The position numbers were made by a program, and so were the translations under genes. Shown here piece after piece: positions 1 to 10,580 of a stretch of 64,000 nucleotides of DNA. The stretch lies in the NCBI GenBank assembly GCA_047967505.1, contig CM106540.1, one strand, 5' to 3'. Source of the stretch: Dipteris shenzhenensis. Taxonomy: Eukaryota; Polypodiophyta; Polypodiopsida; Gleicheniales. How positions within the stretch are numbered: position 1 is the stretch's first letter; each line of letters begins with the position of its first letter. The notes under the pieces were generated by a model that saw only the letters and a list, made by a program, of their open reading frames with translations, was not told where the DNA came from and did not search any database.

Positions 1-250
1 TGTTATATGTTCCAACTACAAGCTTCTGTTAAGTGTTGCAGAAGTTAAGCCTCGCCACTCCAGGTTTCTCATGCATGGGATTTGAACCACAAATGACTTA
101 AGGCGTGAGAGTGCTCAGGGAGTTTGAGCCCCAAATCACCTAAGCCTTGGAGGCACGAGGCTAACACAAGTGCTATTTGGGAACCGGTTAGGACCACCTC
201 CTAATGCCAGGTTTGTTGCCCCAAGCGCTTTAATATGGTGAACACAAGCG
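1..250 (+). repeat. Possible LTR or leader remnant of the decayed Ty3 element
   Basis: This stretch has no coding signal. It carries the motif CTCAGGGAGTTTGA followed by a CCCCAAAT-like tail at 114. The same motif with the same tail occurs twice at 26105 and 26182, in a segment that begins TGTTAAC after a purine tract. The shared motif suggests these are parts of the same LTR family, possibly the outer ends of one large nested element. The remaining bases are too diverged to align by eye. Confidence 0.3.
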
Positions 251-480
251 CTATTTTCGCTAGTAGGGAGAGATGGAAAGAATAGCAGTATGCCTTGGCT
301 TTTTCCATACTCTTTTTAACCCTTTCGCATTGTTCTCACCTTTTTCCATACAAAGTTACAAATTTACTACCCCTACGAGGAGGGAAGTGGCACCCTGATC
401 CACTAGCACCCGCCAGAGGATCAATAGGTCCCCGTATTCCAGACCACCCCCATGAACACAAGGGCAAGAGACCTAAACTC

Positions 481-875
481 AATCACTCGGAGACCCTCGC
501 TCCAATGTTACACCTGCCAGGGTCCCCATAGATCAAGTGAATGCCCCTACCGAGGTACGTCAAACCCTACGACATTTTACCACTCTCCCATTTTAAAAAT
601 GTAAATATCCCCCCAAGGCACATTAAATACACATTTTGGACCTTTAGTCACACAATTCTTGTAGATCTGGTATGTTTTAAATTATATGTGGCTTTTTCAT
701 CGTAGTAAGTTGGTTGTTAAATTATTGAAGTTTTGTTATTATGTCATGTCTTATTTCAAATGCAAGGTGCCACACTTCTTGAAGGACTGTCCATACAGTT
801 ATCATACCCCCGTCGCTCCAACCACAACCAACCCCGCACCCTTGCGGGGTGTGGGACTGAGTATCTGTTCCTAGA
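481..875 (+). pseudogene. Ty3 gag fragment with CCHC zinc knuckle
   Basis: In the frame through 506-544 there is a C-x2-C-x3-H-x4-C knuckle (CYTCQGPHRSSEC), the spacing common in plant Ty3 Gag. A second, partly similar piece (CKVPHFLKDCPY) lies near 763-796. The DNA between them shows stops and looks inserted or scrambled. The knuckle binds the element's own RNA in Gag. No continuous gag frame survives. Confidence 0.5.
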
Positions 876-1109
876 CTATCCCACGAGGAGACCGACAACC
901 CCAACCATCCCACCAAAGAGTACCAACCTTGATCTGCTTAGCATCGAACAAGGTCAGGTGGCTGCAGTACCACTACAAGTCCACCACATCCCCTAACCGG
1001 GTCCAAGAAGGCCATTCGAGTAGGTGACGGCCCCGGTTCTGATGAGGAGACAGCTACTCTAACCACCTCCTTCGCTTCCGAACAAGCTTTCACCCAGGGT
1101 GACCCTAAA

Positions 1110-2190
1110 GTGCCTCTGAGTTCAGAGGTAAACAATCCAGTGCGGGCCAAAGGCCTAGCACCCTCGCCCTCCTATAAGGAGACCTATCCTGACCCAGTCC
1201 TAGAAAAGCAATACGTAAAAGATGCCCAAATCTTGGTACGGGATTGCCAAGAGAAGTTCGAGCATCAACTAAAGGCCAACAGAGCGTCGAATACTATTCA
1301 TCCAGCCCACCTTATGGGCTACCAAGGGGTGAAATTGCTCAAGGTCCCAGAGAGAGTGGAAGAAGAGGAACACCTCAGCTTCGAGCAGTTAGAAGCTCCA
1401 GATCTGATGCAAAAGATGTTCCAGGAAGACCCGGTGTCGCAAAACCTCTAGGAGGAAGGAGACCTATATAGCTTCAAGGACCTGTTGCCCATGGAAGAAG
1501 AAGCTTCACAAGAACCCTGCGATAGTGCCGGGTTGGTTGCCTTCCTATCAACAGAGGTAAAAATTCCAATCGCTTCCTTGCTAAGAGGAAATCCCATCCT
1601 ATGGCATGATCTATCCAATTGGATGAACCTCTTACCACTAGTCCCTGCCAGCCCTAAGCCCAACCAATCAATGCCAGAAAAGAATCAAAACCTACCAAAG
1701 GTTCCCATCAACAAGCTAGGCCAATACTTCAAGGGTGATGACACGAACGCCGCTATCCCCATAGTCTATCAAAACCAGAAGGTTGAAGCCATCCTAGATG
1801 GGAGAGTGGGAGTGAGTGTCTACACCAAGGAATGGGTGAAATGGGGAAACCCCGCACTCGAGCAAACCCTTAGGAGTTCCTGCTAGCATAAACATTAAGG
1901 TATCTGAATTCACGTACCCCGTCAGGTTCGTAGTCATGGACTTCACTCGACAGCCGGGATATGAAGCTATCCTATGTAGGCCCTTCTTGCAAATGTCCAG
2001 ACTCATGCATGACTGGCACAATGATAACATCTACTTGCAGCACAAGGAGCAAACCATGAGGGTGGACTTGCACACCTACAAGGCCCACCCACTGTCAGGA
2101 CACATCTTTGCCGCAAAATTCGACACCACTGCCCGAACCATGTCCATGAAGCTATTCCAACCCTATGACAAGGAAGAGGGAGTTTGATGA
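1110..2190 (+). pseudogene. Ty3 gag C-terminal/protease region, broken
   Basis: Two open stretches (1110-1451 and 1485-1886) are separated by a stop and followed by a third (1936-2187). Around 1787-1830 the translation contains AILDGRVGVSVYTKEW, which resembles the active site of Ty3 proteases (ILDGGAGV-type) with the second glycine changed to arginine. The block after it (DFTRQPGYEAILCRPFL) resembles the conserved tail of the protease (YDAILGRPWL-type). The upstream part is acidic and unrecognised. An aspartic protease would process the Gag-Pol polyprotein; this copy is inactive. Confidence 0.6.
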
Positions 2191-2757
2191 CTTCTAGTAT
2201 GCACCTCTTCCCAAGTCAGATTTCTCGCAGAAGTGGATGCACATCTTAGCCAATATAGATATCCCAAAAAGAGTAAGGTTTCAGATCACCACTCTAGAGC
2301 TTGAGGGTCTGACCTAAATGGTTCCCCTGAAAATGTTTAAGATGCTCAAACCATAAGAGGTAAGCCACGACTGCTCACTAGGAATTCTCCTCCAATTGGG
2401 GAACCAGGGTGAGTAAGATAACTTCCCCCGTCGGCTCTATAAGCGCAATGGAAGAGCCCCCTTCAAGTCCCAAACCCCCGGTATCCAAAAGCACATCTAA
2501 GGCAAGCATGGCTAAGGCCAAAAGGACCACCTCCCTGACAGAAATAAAGGAGGAAACTAAAGAAAAAGAGGACCTACGGCAGGTACCAACCCATTACAAG
2601 GCCTACATGATTCAGGATCGCAAGATCTTATACCAACAGGCCAAAAGGTCTCGAGAGGACAGATGCTCTCAAGGGTATGACGGGCCAGCCCGGTCAAGGA
2701 GGTAAACCTAGCCCCATAAGGGCAGGACCTCCAACCCATATTCGTCTCCGATGATCT

Positions 2758-3900
2758 CATTTGTAATGAGGAGAATGCCTCAATAGCTCTCCTACAAGAG
2801 TACAAGGACTCGAAGTACACATACATGAAAGGGGTGCCTGCCGAAGTAGTGCAGCACACAATCCCCATGCTAGACAATGCTAGGCTAGTACGTCAACGCC
2901 CCTACCCTATGAATCCCAAATATGCACTCATAGTGAGGGAAGAAATCTAGAAAATCATAGATGCGAGATTCATCTATGAGATTGATCATAAGGATTGGCT
3001 ATCACCCATCATCATAGTCCTATGGAAAAATTACAGTATGTGTGGATTTGAAAAAGGTTAATGCTGCCACTAGACGTGACCACTACCCTTTGCCATTCAC
3101 GGAACATGTTCAAAGAGTATCTAAGAGACTTTGTGGAAGTCTTCTTGGATGACATCTGCATGAACTCAAAGTGGGATGACCACCTGAGGTCGTCCTCGAG
3201 AAATGCCGCTTATACCGCATATCCCTCAATCCCCTTAAGTGCTAGTTTTGGGTCAAACATGGTGTCATCCTGGGCCACATAGTGTCCCAGAATGGAATCT
3301 CTACGGAATATAATAAAATCAAACTCATCTTGGAGTTACCACCCCCCACCAATGCCAAGGGAGTCCAACGATTTACTGGCCACATAGGCTATTACAGGAG
3401 ATTCATCTTGTTCTATGCGAACATAGCCTGCCCATTATACAAATTGCTAGTATCCTTTGAGTGGGACCGAGGAATGCCAAACATCCTTCGAAACCCTCAA
3501 ACTAGCTCTAGCCACTGCACCAGGGTTGAGGTCTCCCAACTAGAATTTACTATTCCACGTCCATATTGATGCCTCCAACTTTGCCATCGGGTGTGTGTTA
3601 GCCCAACTCGGGGAGCATAATCTAGATTACTCAATATACTTTGCGAGCCGACAACTAAACAAGGTCGAGGTTAACTACACAACAACCGAGAGGGAAGGTC
3701 TCGCCATGGTCTATGCAGTCAAGAAGTTTAGGCACTACTTGTTGGCTAACAAGTTTGTCTTCTTCGTGGACCACCAAGCATTGCTATACTTGGTCAACAA
3801 ACCCTGCATGACTGGATGCATCACCAGGTGGATGTTAATCCTTCTAGAGTTCGACTTCACAATCATATTTAAAGGGAAAATCCATGTCCTGGCTGACTGA
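2758..3900 (+). pseudogene. Ty3 reverse transcriptase-RNase H, internally deleted
   Basis: The N-terminal RT block (VRQRPYPMNPKYALIVREEI, then FIYEIDHKDWLSPI) runs from about 2880 to 3060. It is followed almost at once by the catalytic-site block VEVFLDDICMNSKWDDHL at about 3136, so roughly the middle of the palm is missing. The connection block (GHIVSQNGIS, GVQRFTGHIGYYRRFI) and RNase H blocks (HIDASNFAIGCVLAQ, TTEREGLAMVYAVKKFRHYL, FVDHQALLYLV) follow to 3900. Several stops and frame changes are present. The family assignment to Ty3 is secure from the order of blocks. Confidence 0.75.
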
Positions 3901-4089
3901 ATCCCAAACAATGAAGCCCCAATGGGAGTAGAAGATGATCTCCTAGATGCTTCTCTCTTCTTCCTCGACATCATCCCAAATGGACACTCGAAATCGGCCA
4001 GTACTTGGCAAATGGATTACCCCTGGGCCAACCCCTTAAGAAGGATAGAGCCTGCAAACTAATTAAGGATGCCGTGCCATATCACCTAT

Positions 4090-5150
4090 AGCAGGCCAAC
4101 TATACTACAAGGGCAAGAATCGCATCCTACGAAGATGTGTGTGCGAACACGAATACATCGATGTGGTGGAAGAAGCCCACTTGGGCATCATAGGAGGTCA
4201 TTTTTCCATTGATATTACAGCACGTAAAGCGTTGTAAGCTAGCCTTTGGTGGCCAACACTCTTCAAAGACATGGCCGAATTCATCAAACGATGCGACCCC
4301 TGCCAACGTATCCAAATCCCACACAAGGTAGACATGATGCCCTTGATCGGAATCCTGACCGATCAACCCTTCAAAAAATGGGGCATTGATTTCATTGGAC
4401 CCATAAGCCCAGCAGCTAAGGGAACTGGGGCCAGATACATCATCCTGGCCACTGATTACTTCACCAAGTGGGTAGAAGGAAGAGCCACGGTGAAGGCCGA
4501 TGCAAGATCCACTACCAAATTCTTATAGGAACAAGTCATCACGCGGTTTGGATGTCCATTGGAGTTAGTTAGCGACCGAGGAACTCATTTCCTCAACAAA
4601 ACGATAGCAATCCTAACTAATGAGTTTATGATCATACATAGGAAGTCAACGCCATACTACCCTAGGGTAAATGGCTGAGCCGAGAGCTCCAATAAAACGT
4701 GTTGTAAGATAATCACATGTATGGTAGAAGCCAGTCTTACCAACTCGGAGCATAAGCTCATAGCAGTGTTATGGGCCTACATGACATTCTAAAAAGTGGC
4801 CAGCACTGCACCCCCTTTAGCCTAGCCTTTGGGGTGAAGGCAGTGATGCCAATGGAGTATGTAGTGCCTAGCCTTCGTCTTATCATTAAGGAAAGAATCA
4901 CGAAGAACGTGTTAGCAGAACGGCTAATTGACCTCGAAAGGTTAGAAGAGATAAGGTTGCATGTAGCCTACTCTCTCTAGGTAGAAAAGTCCTGATGTAA
5001 AAAGTGGTTCGACTGCAACCTCAAGAACAAGGACCTGGCAAAAGGAGATTTGGCACTCCTATACAGCATCGGTAATACAAGCGTAATACCAAACGCAAGC
5101 TAAAGTACCAAGGTATGGGTCCGTATTGTGTGGTTGAGATCACCCCCCAA
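4090..5150 (+). pseudogene. Ty3 integrase, broken
   Basis: The zinc-binding N-terminus (EAHLGIIGGHFS, then CDPCQRIQIPHKVD) is followed by the core with the first acidic residue in WGIDFIGPISPAAKG and the second in VSDRGTHFLN. The third block (PYYPRVNG, then AESSNKT) has a stop in place of the usual glutamine. The C-terminal block with MGPYCVVEITPQG-like residues ends at about 5150. Integrase would join the DNA copy to the host chromosome. Multiple in-frame stops make this copy inactive. Confidence 0.75.
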
Positions 5151-5156
5151 GGGTCA

Positions 5157-5312
5157 TGTCCCACTATCCACATAGGGCATAGGGCCGAACCCTAACCCTA
5201 ACCCTAAGGGGTTCACATGTATATCTTCATGTTTCATTGTCAATACACAGTGTGTATAGGTAGCTATATCATGTGCACTCCTCTCTCTCTCCCTCTCTCA
5301 CTTCCGCTATCA
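5157..5312 (+). repeat. 5' LTR of element A
   Basis: It begins TGTCCCACTATCC and ends CGCTATCA, just before the primer site. It matches 18338-18509 over nearly its whole length, but lacks about 16 bases after the first few positions. It contains the array CCCTAACCCTAACCCTAA at about 5190 and a CT-rich end. Confidence 0.8.
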
Positions 5313-5324
5313 TAGTATCAGAGC
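5313..5324 (+). other. Primer binding site of element A
   Basis: TAGTATCAGAGC directly follows the LTR. It differs by one base from the initiator Met-tRNA complement used by most plant copia elements, TGGTATCAGAGC. Confidence 0.7.
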
Positions 5325-5949
5325 CGATGGTGCTCCACTCCCTTCGTGAGTGTCAAGCCCTCCTTCCATGAGGCATCTTCCATCGAGAGAGATTTCTGTT
5401 CGAGAGAGAGTCAAGCCCTTGCTTCATCAAGGCACACAAGCCCTTGCTTCCATCAAGGCACAAGCCCTCTCATTGAGGCATCTTCACAATTTCTTCAGCT
5501 CTTCATGTAGAGCTTTTCCTCATCTTCGATTTGAGGTAGAAAGCTTACAATTTCGAGTTTTGGAGCTTAAGATATGTTCTTTTTGGTGTTCCTCCTTTCT
5601 TGAGTTCTCTTGTGAGGTTCATGGATATTTTCTATAAGGTTTCTTTGAGAGATTTCTTCAGACATAGAGAGATTCCACTTCTTCGACTCAAAACAGTTGC
5701 AAGCTAGTACCTCTACTATAAACTCCAACCAAAGCTTCACGGTAAGCAACTTAGCCAACATTCGACCGCCTATAATGGGTTCCTTGCAGCATAATTATAG
5801 CATCAACGAGGGCAGCAAGGCAAGCACAAATGACCAATCTCCTTGGGCTTCAACAACTAGAAGCCACAGCCAACCATAAATTACAAAGGAGCACAGCAAT
5901 AGCAACAACAAACTCCGAGACTTTGGGGCAGTTTGCAATAGCAATGCCA
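5325..5949 (+). other. Element A leader, first part
   Basis: Non-coding leader between the primer site and the insertion point of element B. It holds short repeated phrases built on CAAGCCCTTGCTTC and CATCAAGGCA, typical of drifting leader sequence. No open frame with a recognisable product is seen. Confidence 0.5.
5945..5949. repeat. Target site duplication of element B, left
   Basis: TGCCA immediately left of the 5' LTR, identical to 14030-14034. It marks the integration site inside element A. Confidence 0.9.
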
Positions 5950-6206
5950 TGTTGAGAGTTCACGCTCAACATCATGTGATCATGTGTGCATAGCACCATC
6001 ACGTGATCATATGTGCATAGCACTAACCTTATAGAGTGCTATAAAGGAAAGGGTTAGATCCCCTAACCCTAACCCTAAAGGGGTTTGTATATATTCTATT
6101 TTTTCAACTAATTCTAGTGTACAGTTAGTCATTTGTGGTGTGCTCTCTAGCTGTGCCCTCTCTCCTCATCTCCACTCTTCTCCTCTCCCCTCTTCATATT
6201 TTGTCA
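5950..6206 (+). repeat. 5' LTR of element B
   Basis: 257 bp with TG...CA ends, 256/257 identical to 13773-14029. Inside are a 27-bp imperfect tandem repeat (about 5971-6024, containing CACGTG), a TATA-like box, the array CCCTAACCCTAACCCTAA at about 6061, and a CT-rich end. Confidence 0.95.
6040..6095 (+). promoter_or_regulatory. LTR promoter signals of element B
   Basis: Two TATA-like boxes are present, TATAAAGG at 6040-6047 and TATATATT at 6088-6095. Between them lies the CCCTAA array, which contains a telo-box-like core (ACCCTAA). A CACGTG G-box lies upstream at about 6001-6006. In LTR elements transcription starts in this part of the LTR; which TATA is used cannot be told from sequence. 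Confidence 0.45.
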
Positions 6207-6220
6207 TGGTATCAGAGCTC
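6207..6220 (+). other. Primer binding site of element B
   Basis: TGGTATCAGAGCTC directly after the 5' LTR. The first 12 bases are the standard complement to the initiator Met-tRNA 3' end. Confidence 0.9.
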
Positions 6221-6734
6221 CCTTGTCTTCCGATGAGACATTGAGTTTCTTGAGAGTGTGAGAGAGATTGTGAGATTGAGAGTTCTCTTGAGTGATTGTG
6301 AGATCCTTCCCTTCACTTCCGTTGAGAGAAATTTCCGTCCATTTGAGAGAAACTTCCGTTGAGTGAGCATTCCTTCATTCCGTTGATGATAGAAATTTCC
6401 GTTCATTGAGATTCTTCTTTGTTTTGCAATAGATTTGTTGAGAGACTTAGTGAGTTCTTTGAGAGCTTCTTATGAGAGAGAGAGAGATCTAGATCTTAGT
6501 CTTTGAGAGAGAGGTTTTGAGAGATTTGTGAGAAAGAGAAAGAAGCTAAGCCTCTCCAACAAAGCTCCTTCGACGGCCGTCCCTATCAAAAAGCCCCTGA
6601 GGCAAGCTCCAACTCCATGCTGCAAGCACTTGCAACAAGATAGGTGCCTAGCTCCTACAAGCTTCTACAATGACGGCTCTACATAGCTTCCTAGCTCGTC
6701 ATCGATCCGCCAAAGCAGCTCTTCATCAACAGAG

Positions 6735-7037
6735 AGCCTGCACGCGGGCTAGCGAAGCCTGCTCCCTGGCAGAGACCTCCACGTCTCTCTTCTCCAGAGC
6801 GGCCTGAGCCTCGCTTATCTTGGCCTCTAAGGCCTTCTCCTTGGCGTTGTACTCTTCCAGAGTCTTGCGCAGACTCTTCTCGATCTCCTTGAGATATTCA
6901 TCAACGTCTTATCAGTTCCCGGCGATCTTGTTGAGAGAATTCTTCTTGCTCTCAAGCTCAGAGAAGGCCTTGTGAAGCCGCTCCCGGCGGTCGGGGAGGG
7001 CCTCGATGGCCGAAGCAACGTCGACCGGGGAGGCCAT
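6735..7037 (-). pseudogene. Captured FRIGIDA-like gene fragment, antisense in element B leader
   Basis: Reading the minus strand from an ATG at 7037 gives about 100 residues: MASPVDVASAIEALPDRR, then FSELESKKNSLNKIAGN, two adjacent stops, then DVDEYLKEIEKSL, EEYNAKEKALEAKISEAQAA and ALEKRDVEVSAREQASLARV. The start, helical coiled-coil character and spacing resemble the N-terminus of plant FRIGIDA-like proteins (FRL family). It is more GC-rich than the surrounding leader. The fragment has no introns and is broken, consistent with capture of host transcript sequence by the retrotransposon. Assignment is from remembered family motifs only; another coiled-coil protein is possible. Confidence 0.5.
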
Positions 7038-7194
7038 GAGCGCTGATAAAGGGGAGAGCTTGAAGAGCTTGAAGAGGAGAGGCTATGGCGATGGCAATGG
7101 CGCTGCAAACGTTGCTTGAGCTCCTCGAACTACACAATGGCTTCAGTGCCTTTAATCGAGTCTGCTAGTAAATCCTTCCGTCAACAAGGTCGCC

Positions 7195-7440
7195 TGTTTC
7201 ACCTTGTCAAATCGGCAGGATTCCAGCGCACGAAGAGTCGTAGACTTGAAGCAAGCTAATTGAGACTCAAAATTGGCGGCAATACGACTTAGTGTTTCAG
7301 CAGCCCCCTTTCTGGTTGCCCAGTCACTGCTCTCCAAGGCTTCATGTACACAAGGTATTAACATGGCCAGGTGATGCTGGCCAAGGGCTCCAACCTGCGA
7401 CAAGGCTCCGTCTCCAGCATAGCGCCTCGGCTCCACGCTC
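7195..7440 (-). pseudogene. Captured TORTIFOLIA1/SPIRAL2-like HEAT-repeat fragment, antisense in element B leader
   Basis: The minus strand gives about 80 residues containing SQVGALGQHHLAMLIPCVHE, SSDWATRKGAAETLSRIA and TTLRALESCRFDKVK. The DWATRKAAAETL and ALESCRFDKVKPVRD blocks are hallmark HEAT-repeat sequences of the plant microtubule-associated TOR1/SPR2 family. The fragment ends just after the FDKVK block, where unrelated sequence takes over. No start codon or exon border is preserved. It lies antisense to the element, directly beside the FRIGIDA-like piece, so B's leader has picked up at least two host gene pieces. Confidence 0.7.
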
Positions 7441-7789
7441 GACTGCCTAAACGGAGCTCTAAGGTCTCCACGCCCGAATTGTAGCTCCCGCTCTGCACTC
7501 ACTCCCGACCTGGCTCATCTACGGCGATGCAACGCACAACAGGGTGAAGTGCCAAGCTTCTGCTTATAGCGCCAACCCGCAACGCCGACGGCCTCCAACG
7601 CTCACGCGATGGAATCACGGACGGAATCGGCATCTTCGTCAGAATCTTGGGTAGATTCCGGTGCCTCGCGTTTCGACACGTGGCAGATAGCATTTTGCCA
7701 CATGGCAACCCTTACCTCCAATTGCCACATCATCAGGCACCCGAAAGTGCCACGTGTACCTATCTTATCTGCCATGTCAGCTGACACAT

Positions 7790-8010
7790 CACCTTTGCCA
7801 CGTCAGCTGCCACATCACCTTTGCCACGTTACCTTTGCCACGTCAGCTGCCACATCACCTTTGCCACGTCAGTTGCCACATCACCTCTGCCATGTCAGCT
7901 GCCACATCATCACTGCCACGTCAGCTGCCACATCATCACTGCCATGTCAACTGCCACATCATCTGGCCACGTCAGCAGGCCACATCATCAGTGACACCTC
8001 AGCACTGCCA
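7790..8010 (+). repeat. Minisatellite with repeated CCACGTCA cores in element B leader
   Basis: A degenerate unit of about 26 bp, built on TGCCACGTCAGCTGCCACAT, is repeated about eight times. Five copies have the exact core CCACGTCA (7798, 7837, 7864, 7916, 7966), and others carry CCATGTCA. On the other strand the core reads TGACGTGG, the hybrid C/G-box recognised by plant bZIP factors. Open frames crossing it are simple repeats and are not considered genes. Confidence 0.75.
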
Positions 8011-8957
8011 CCTCAGCAGTCTGACCCTCTGCAGGCACAGTCCCTTGCCAGGCACACTGTGCACACACTGCATGTGCACACTCCTACCACCTCAGCACAG
8101 AGCTTCACTGGCACACCTCTTGCTAAGCACAGTGCCACATCATCACTGCATGTGACTCACAGTGACACATCATCATTGAGCACCATTTGCACTCCTTTTG
8201 CCCCTCCACCTAGATCAAGTCATATCTCTTGATCCAGGAAGAATTTGAGGTTGCTCCAAAAAGGAAAGTCGCTCGATTTTTCGTGCTCTACGCGCTCGTT
8301 ACATCACGCGCACATTTCGGCGCAAGTTACACTCACATTTAAGCCTCGCCGACAAAACCACTTCCTTCACGCACATTTGCCTCTACATCGACGCATCTGA
8401 CCCAGCACTTAAAAAGAACAAAGGAAAAGGAATTATTTGCTGCTCTTTCATCGATCGACGGTTGGTTTAGATCTAGATCAGAGTAGACTAGATCGCCATA
8501 GAGGGGACGCTTTGAATTCCCCAAGTTGCCAATCTAAGCCATGCCCGAAATTCCCGACTAGTACCTACTCGGAGTCAGTCCATATGCTCACATCCGATTT
8601 CACATCATTGCATTACCTGAAACCTTACGTTCATCAGTTCAGTGAGCAAACTTCAGAGTTCAGAGGCATTGCAGATTGATTCAGTGGGCAGATAGCACTT
8701 GATTTCACACACACATGCCACCATTGTAAAGCCGATTTGGCTATCTCACAGCATCGTGCACATCATTTTTCAGCCTTGTAAAGCCTCTTGGCTATTCCCG
8801 GCATCATTGCCACAAGCCTTGTAACACAGGTCAGATCTTATTTACTGCAGTTCTATCTTCACCGACGGTACAGAGATTTCACTTGGCATCTTCAGTGTCT
8901 TTGCAGTTGATTCATACAGAGTTTTCCAGGACACTTTTTGAGTACATTGCTTGCACC
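8011..8957 (+). other. Element B leader, last part
   Basis: Non-coding. The stretch around 8200-8280 (TTGATCCAGGAAGAATTTGAGG, shortened here to TTGATCCAGGAAGAATTTGA) resembles 15760-15800 in element A, showing that the two leaders share ancestry. Nothing else recognised. Confidence 0.5.
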
Positions 8958-9378
8958 ATGTCGACTAGCAACCTCAATCTGGAGGCATCTGCTAAGTTAG
9001 ACAACTCCAATTACGGTACATGGAAATACCGAATGGAGACCATTCTTGTGCTTCAGGACAAATGGGAGTATGTTGATGGATCCATACCTAGACCATTGGC
9101 AGATCCAGCCACCAGTAGCTCTACTCCATCTGTTGTCACCGCACCAGCAACGGGATCTACATCGGGATCTACATCTACACAAACAGTTTCCGCACCAGTA
9201 GCAGATCCTGCCATTGCCCAAGCTCAAGCAGAATGGGATAAGAAAGACAAGTATGCCTATCACCTGATCAAGCAGAATGTGCAAGATGTCATGCTAGGAC
9301 AACTCAACACAGTCAAGACATCAAAAGAAGCATGGGATATGTTCGCAGCTCTCTACGAGTCCAAGAACACATCCAGGA

Positions 9379-9868
9379 TTCTCACCCTCCCCCCCTCCCA
9401 CTCCCCATGCCCCCCCCCCCTTGTGCGCATGTCGCGTACCCCCCCCCACCCCCATCCCTCATGCCCCCCCCCCCCCCCCCCTCCCCATGCCCCCCCCCAA
9501 ACCCCCATGCCCCCCCCCACCCACCATGCCCCCCCCCCCCCCTTGCGCGCATGTCGCGTACCCCACCCCCCATGCCCCCCCCCCCCCCAACCCCCATGCC
9601 CCCCCCCCCCCTCCCACTCCCCATGCCCCCCACCCCCCATGCCCCCACCCTCCCACTCCCCATGTGCACCCCTGTACTCAGCCTCTGTGCTCGACAAGGC
9701 AACTGTAGGCTGTTTCTTGCTGCTCCAAGTGACTGCAGCACTCCCAAAAGAGAACACATATCCATTGGTAGATCGTCTATCAGAAATACTACCAGCCCAA
9801 TCAGCATCAGTGTATCCATGCAACTGTATCTGAACCCCAGCCTCATAAAATAGTCCATACTGCCAGAT
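9379..9868. repeat. Poly-C minisatellite plus foreign fragment inserted in gag
   Basis: C-runs separated by CATG or CACTCCCCATG make up 9380-9665. The phrase CGCGCATGTCGCGTACCCC, with small variants, recurs at about 9425 and 9545. The right 200 bp are an antisense copia RNase H piece. Only about 20 gag codons are missing across the junctions, so this is an insertion or replacement in a conserved part of Gag. C-runs of this length are prone to assembly error, so the exact length is uncertain. Confidence 0.8.
9668..9868 (-). pseudogene. Antisense copia RNase H fragment inside gag of B
   Basis: The minus strand encodes LHGYTDADWAGSISDRRS, then GYVFSFGSAAVTWSSKKQP and VALSSTEAEYRG: the catalytic DADWAG and SSTEAEYR blocks of copia RNase H. 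It is closer to the RNase H of element C (GYIFSFGSAAISWSSKRQP) than to that of B itself (GYAFFLGQGAISWLSNKQP). It therefore came from a different copia family, cut off where the poly-C array begins. Confidence 0.85.
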
Positions 9869-10580
9869 CAACCAGAGTTTCCGCAACAGCAGTGAAACCG
9901 GTCATGCTTATGTACTCCGCATCAAAGACTACAACAATCAACTTGCAGCAGCAGGAGAGACTATGAATCCCGCAGAAATGGTTCAAGTAATCCTGAATGG
10001 ACTAGGAGAAGGATATGAGAATCTGGTCCAAAGTATTGCCATCCAACGGCAAATTCCAACACTTGAAGAACTTCAGTCAGTTCTACTTGGTGAAGAACTC
10101 AGGACTCAGGCCATTCAAGCACGTAAAGTCATTCTAATGATCAGGCATTCACAGCTTCAGACAGAAGCAGAGGCAAAGGCAGAAACAGAGGTAGATCATA
10201 TCAGAAAAGTGGTCATCATCATCAACAAAATCAAAATCAGAATCAGCATCAGCAGCATCCTCAGCAACATCAAAATCAGCAAAGAGGAAATCATTCCAAC
10301 CGAGGAAGATTCCAAGGACGAGGGAATGCATCCACCAATGTGTCAAACATTCAATGCAACTATTGTCACAAGTTTGGACACTATGAAAGAGATTGCCGCA
10401 AGAAGCAGTATGACCAAGGCGGTCAATCCAGCAGTAATCGAGGGAATTCCCGAGGAAGAGGAAATCATCGTGGTGGACATTCTAGTCACAGTCATTTTGC
10501 AAATGAACATGGCAATATGTTTCTTGCAAGTGAGGAATTGCATCAGACTGATACAATGCACCTAGACACTGATTTCAATC

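Larger units (their letters stand above)
1..5156 (+). mobile_element. Decayed Ty3-type LTR retrotransposon (gag to integrase)
   Basis: Segments of gag (CCHC knuckle), aspartic protease, reverse transcriptase, RNase H and integrase follow each other on the plus strand in the Ty3 order (PR-RT-RH-INT). All are broken by stops, frameshifts and an internal RT deletion, so this is an old inactive copy. The right end is cut by the LTR of element A at 5157, directly after integrase C-terminal sequence. The left end may be an LTR or leader remnant. No intact LTR pair is visible, so boundaries are approximate. Confidence 0.75.
8958..10580 (+). pseudogene. Element B gag, interrupted
   Basis: The ATG at 8958 opens a copia Gag with KLDNSNYGTWKYRMETIL near residue 14 and the UBN2-type block KEAWDMFAALYESKNTSRI ending at about 9378. 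Then 490 bp of foreign sequence intervene. Gag resumes near 9900 with YVLRIKDYNNQLAAAGE and LGEGYENLVQSIAIQRQIP. A basic Q/N/R-rich linker leads to the CCHC knuckle CNYCHKFGHYERDC at 10352-10394. Gag forms the virus-like particle and binds element RNA. The insertion shifts the frame and adds stops, so no full Gag can be made from this copy. Confidence 0.85.

Noticed and set aside
5188-5208. True interstitial telomere
   Set aside because: The same short array sits at the same place in all LTRs of elements A and B, so it is part of the LTR, not a chromosome-end relic.
7609-8232. 207-codon plus-strand frame rich in CHVSCHI-type repeats
   Set aside because: Produced by the 26-bp minisatellite in element B's leader.
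9332-9886. Long proline- or glycine-rich open frames on both strands across the C-runs
   Set aside because: They arise from the simple repeat; only the antisense RNase H part (9668-9868) has real coding signal.
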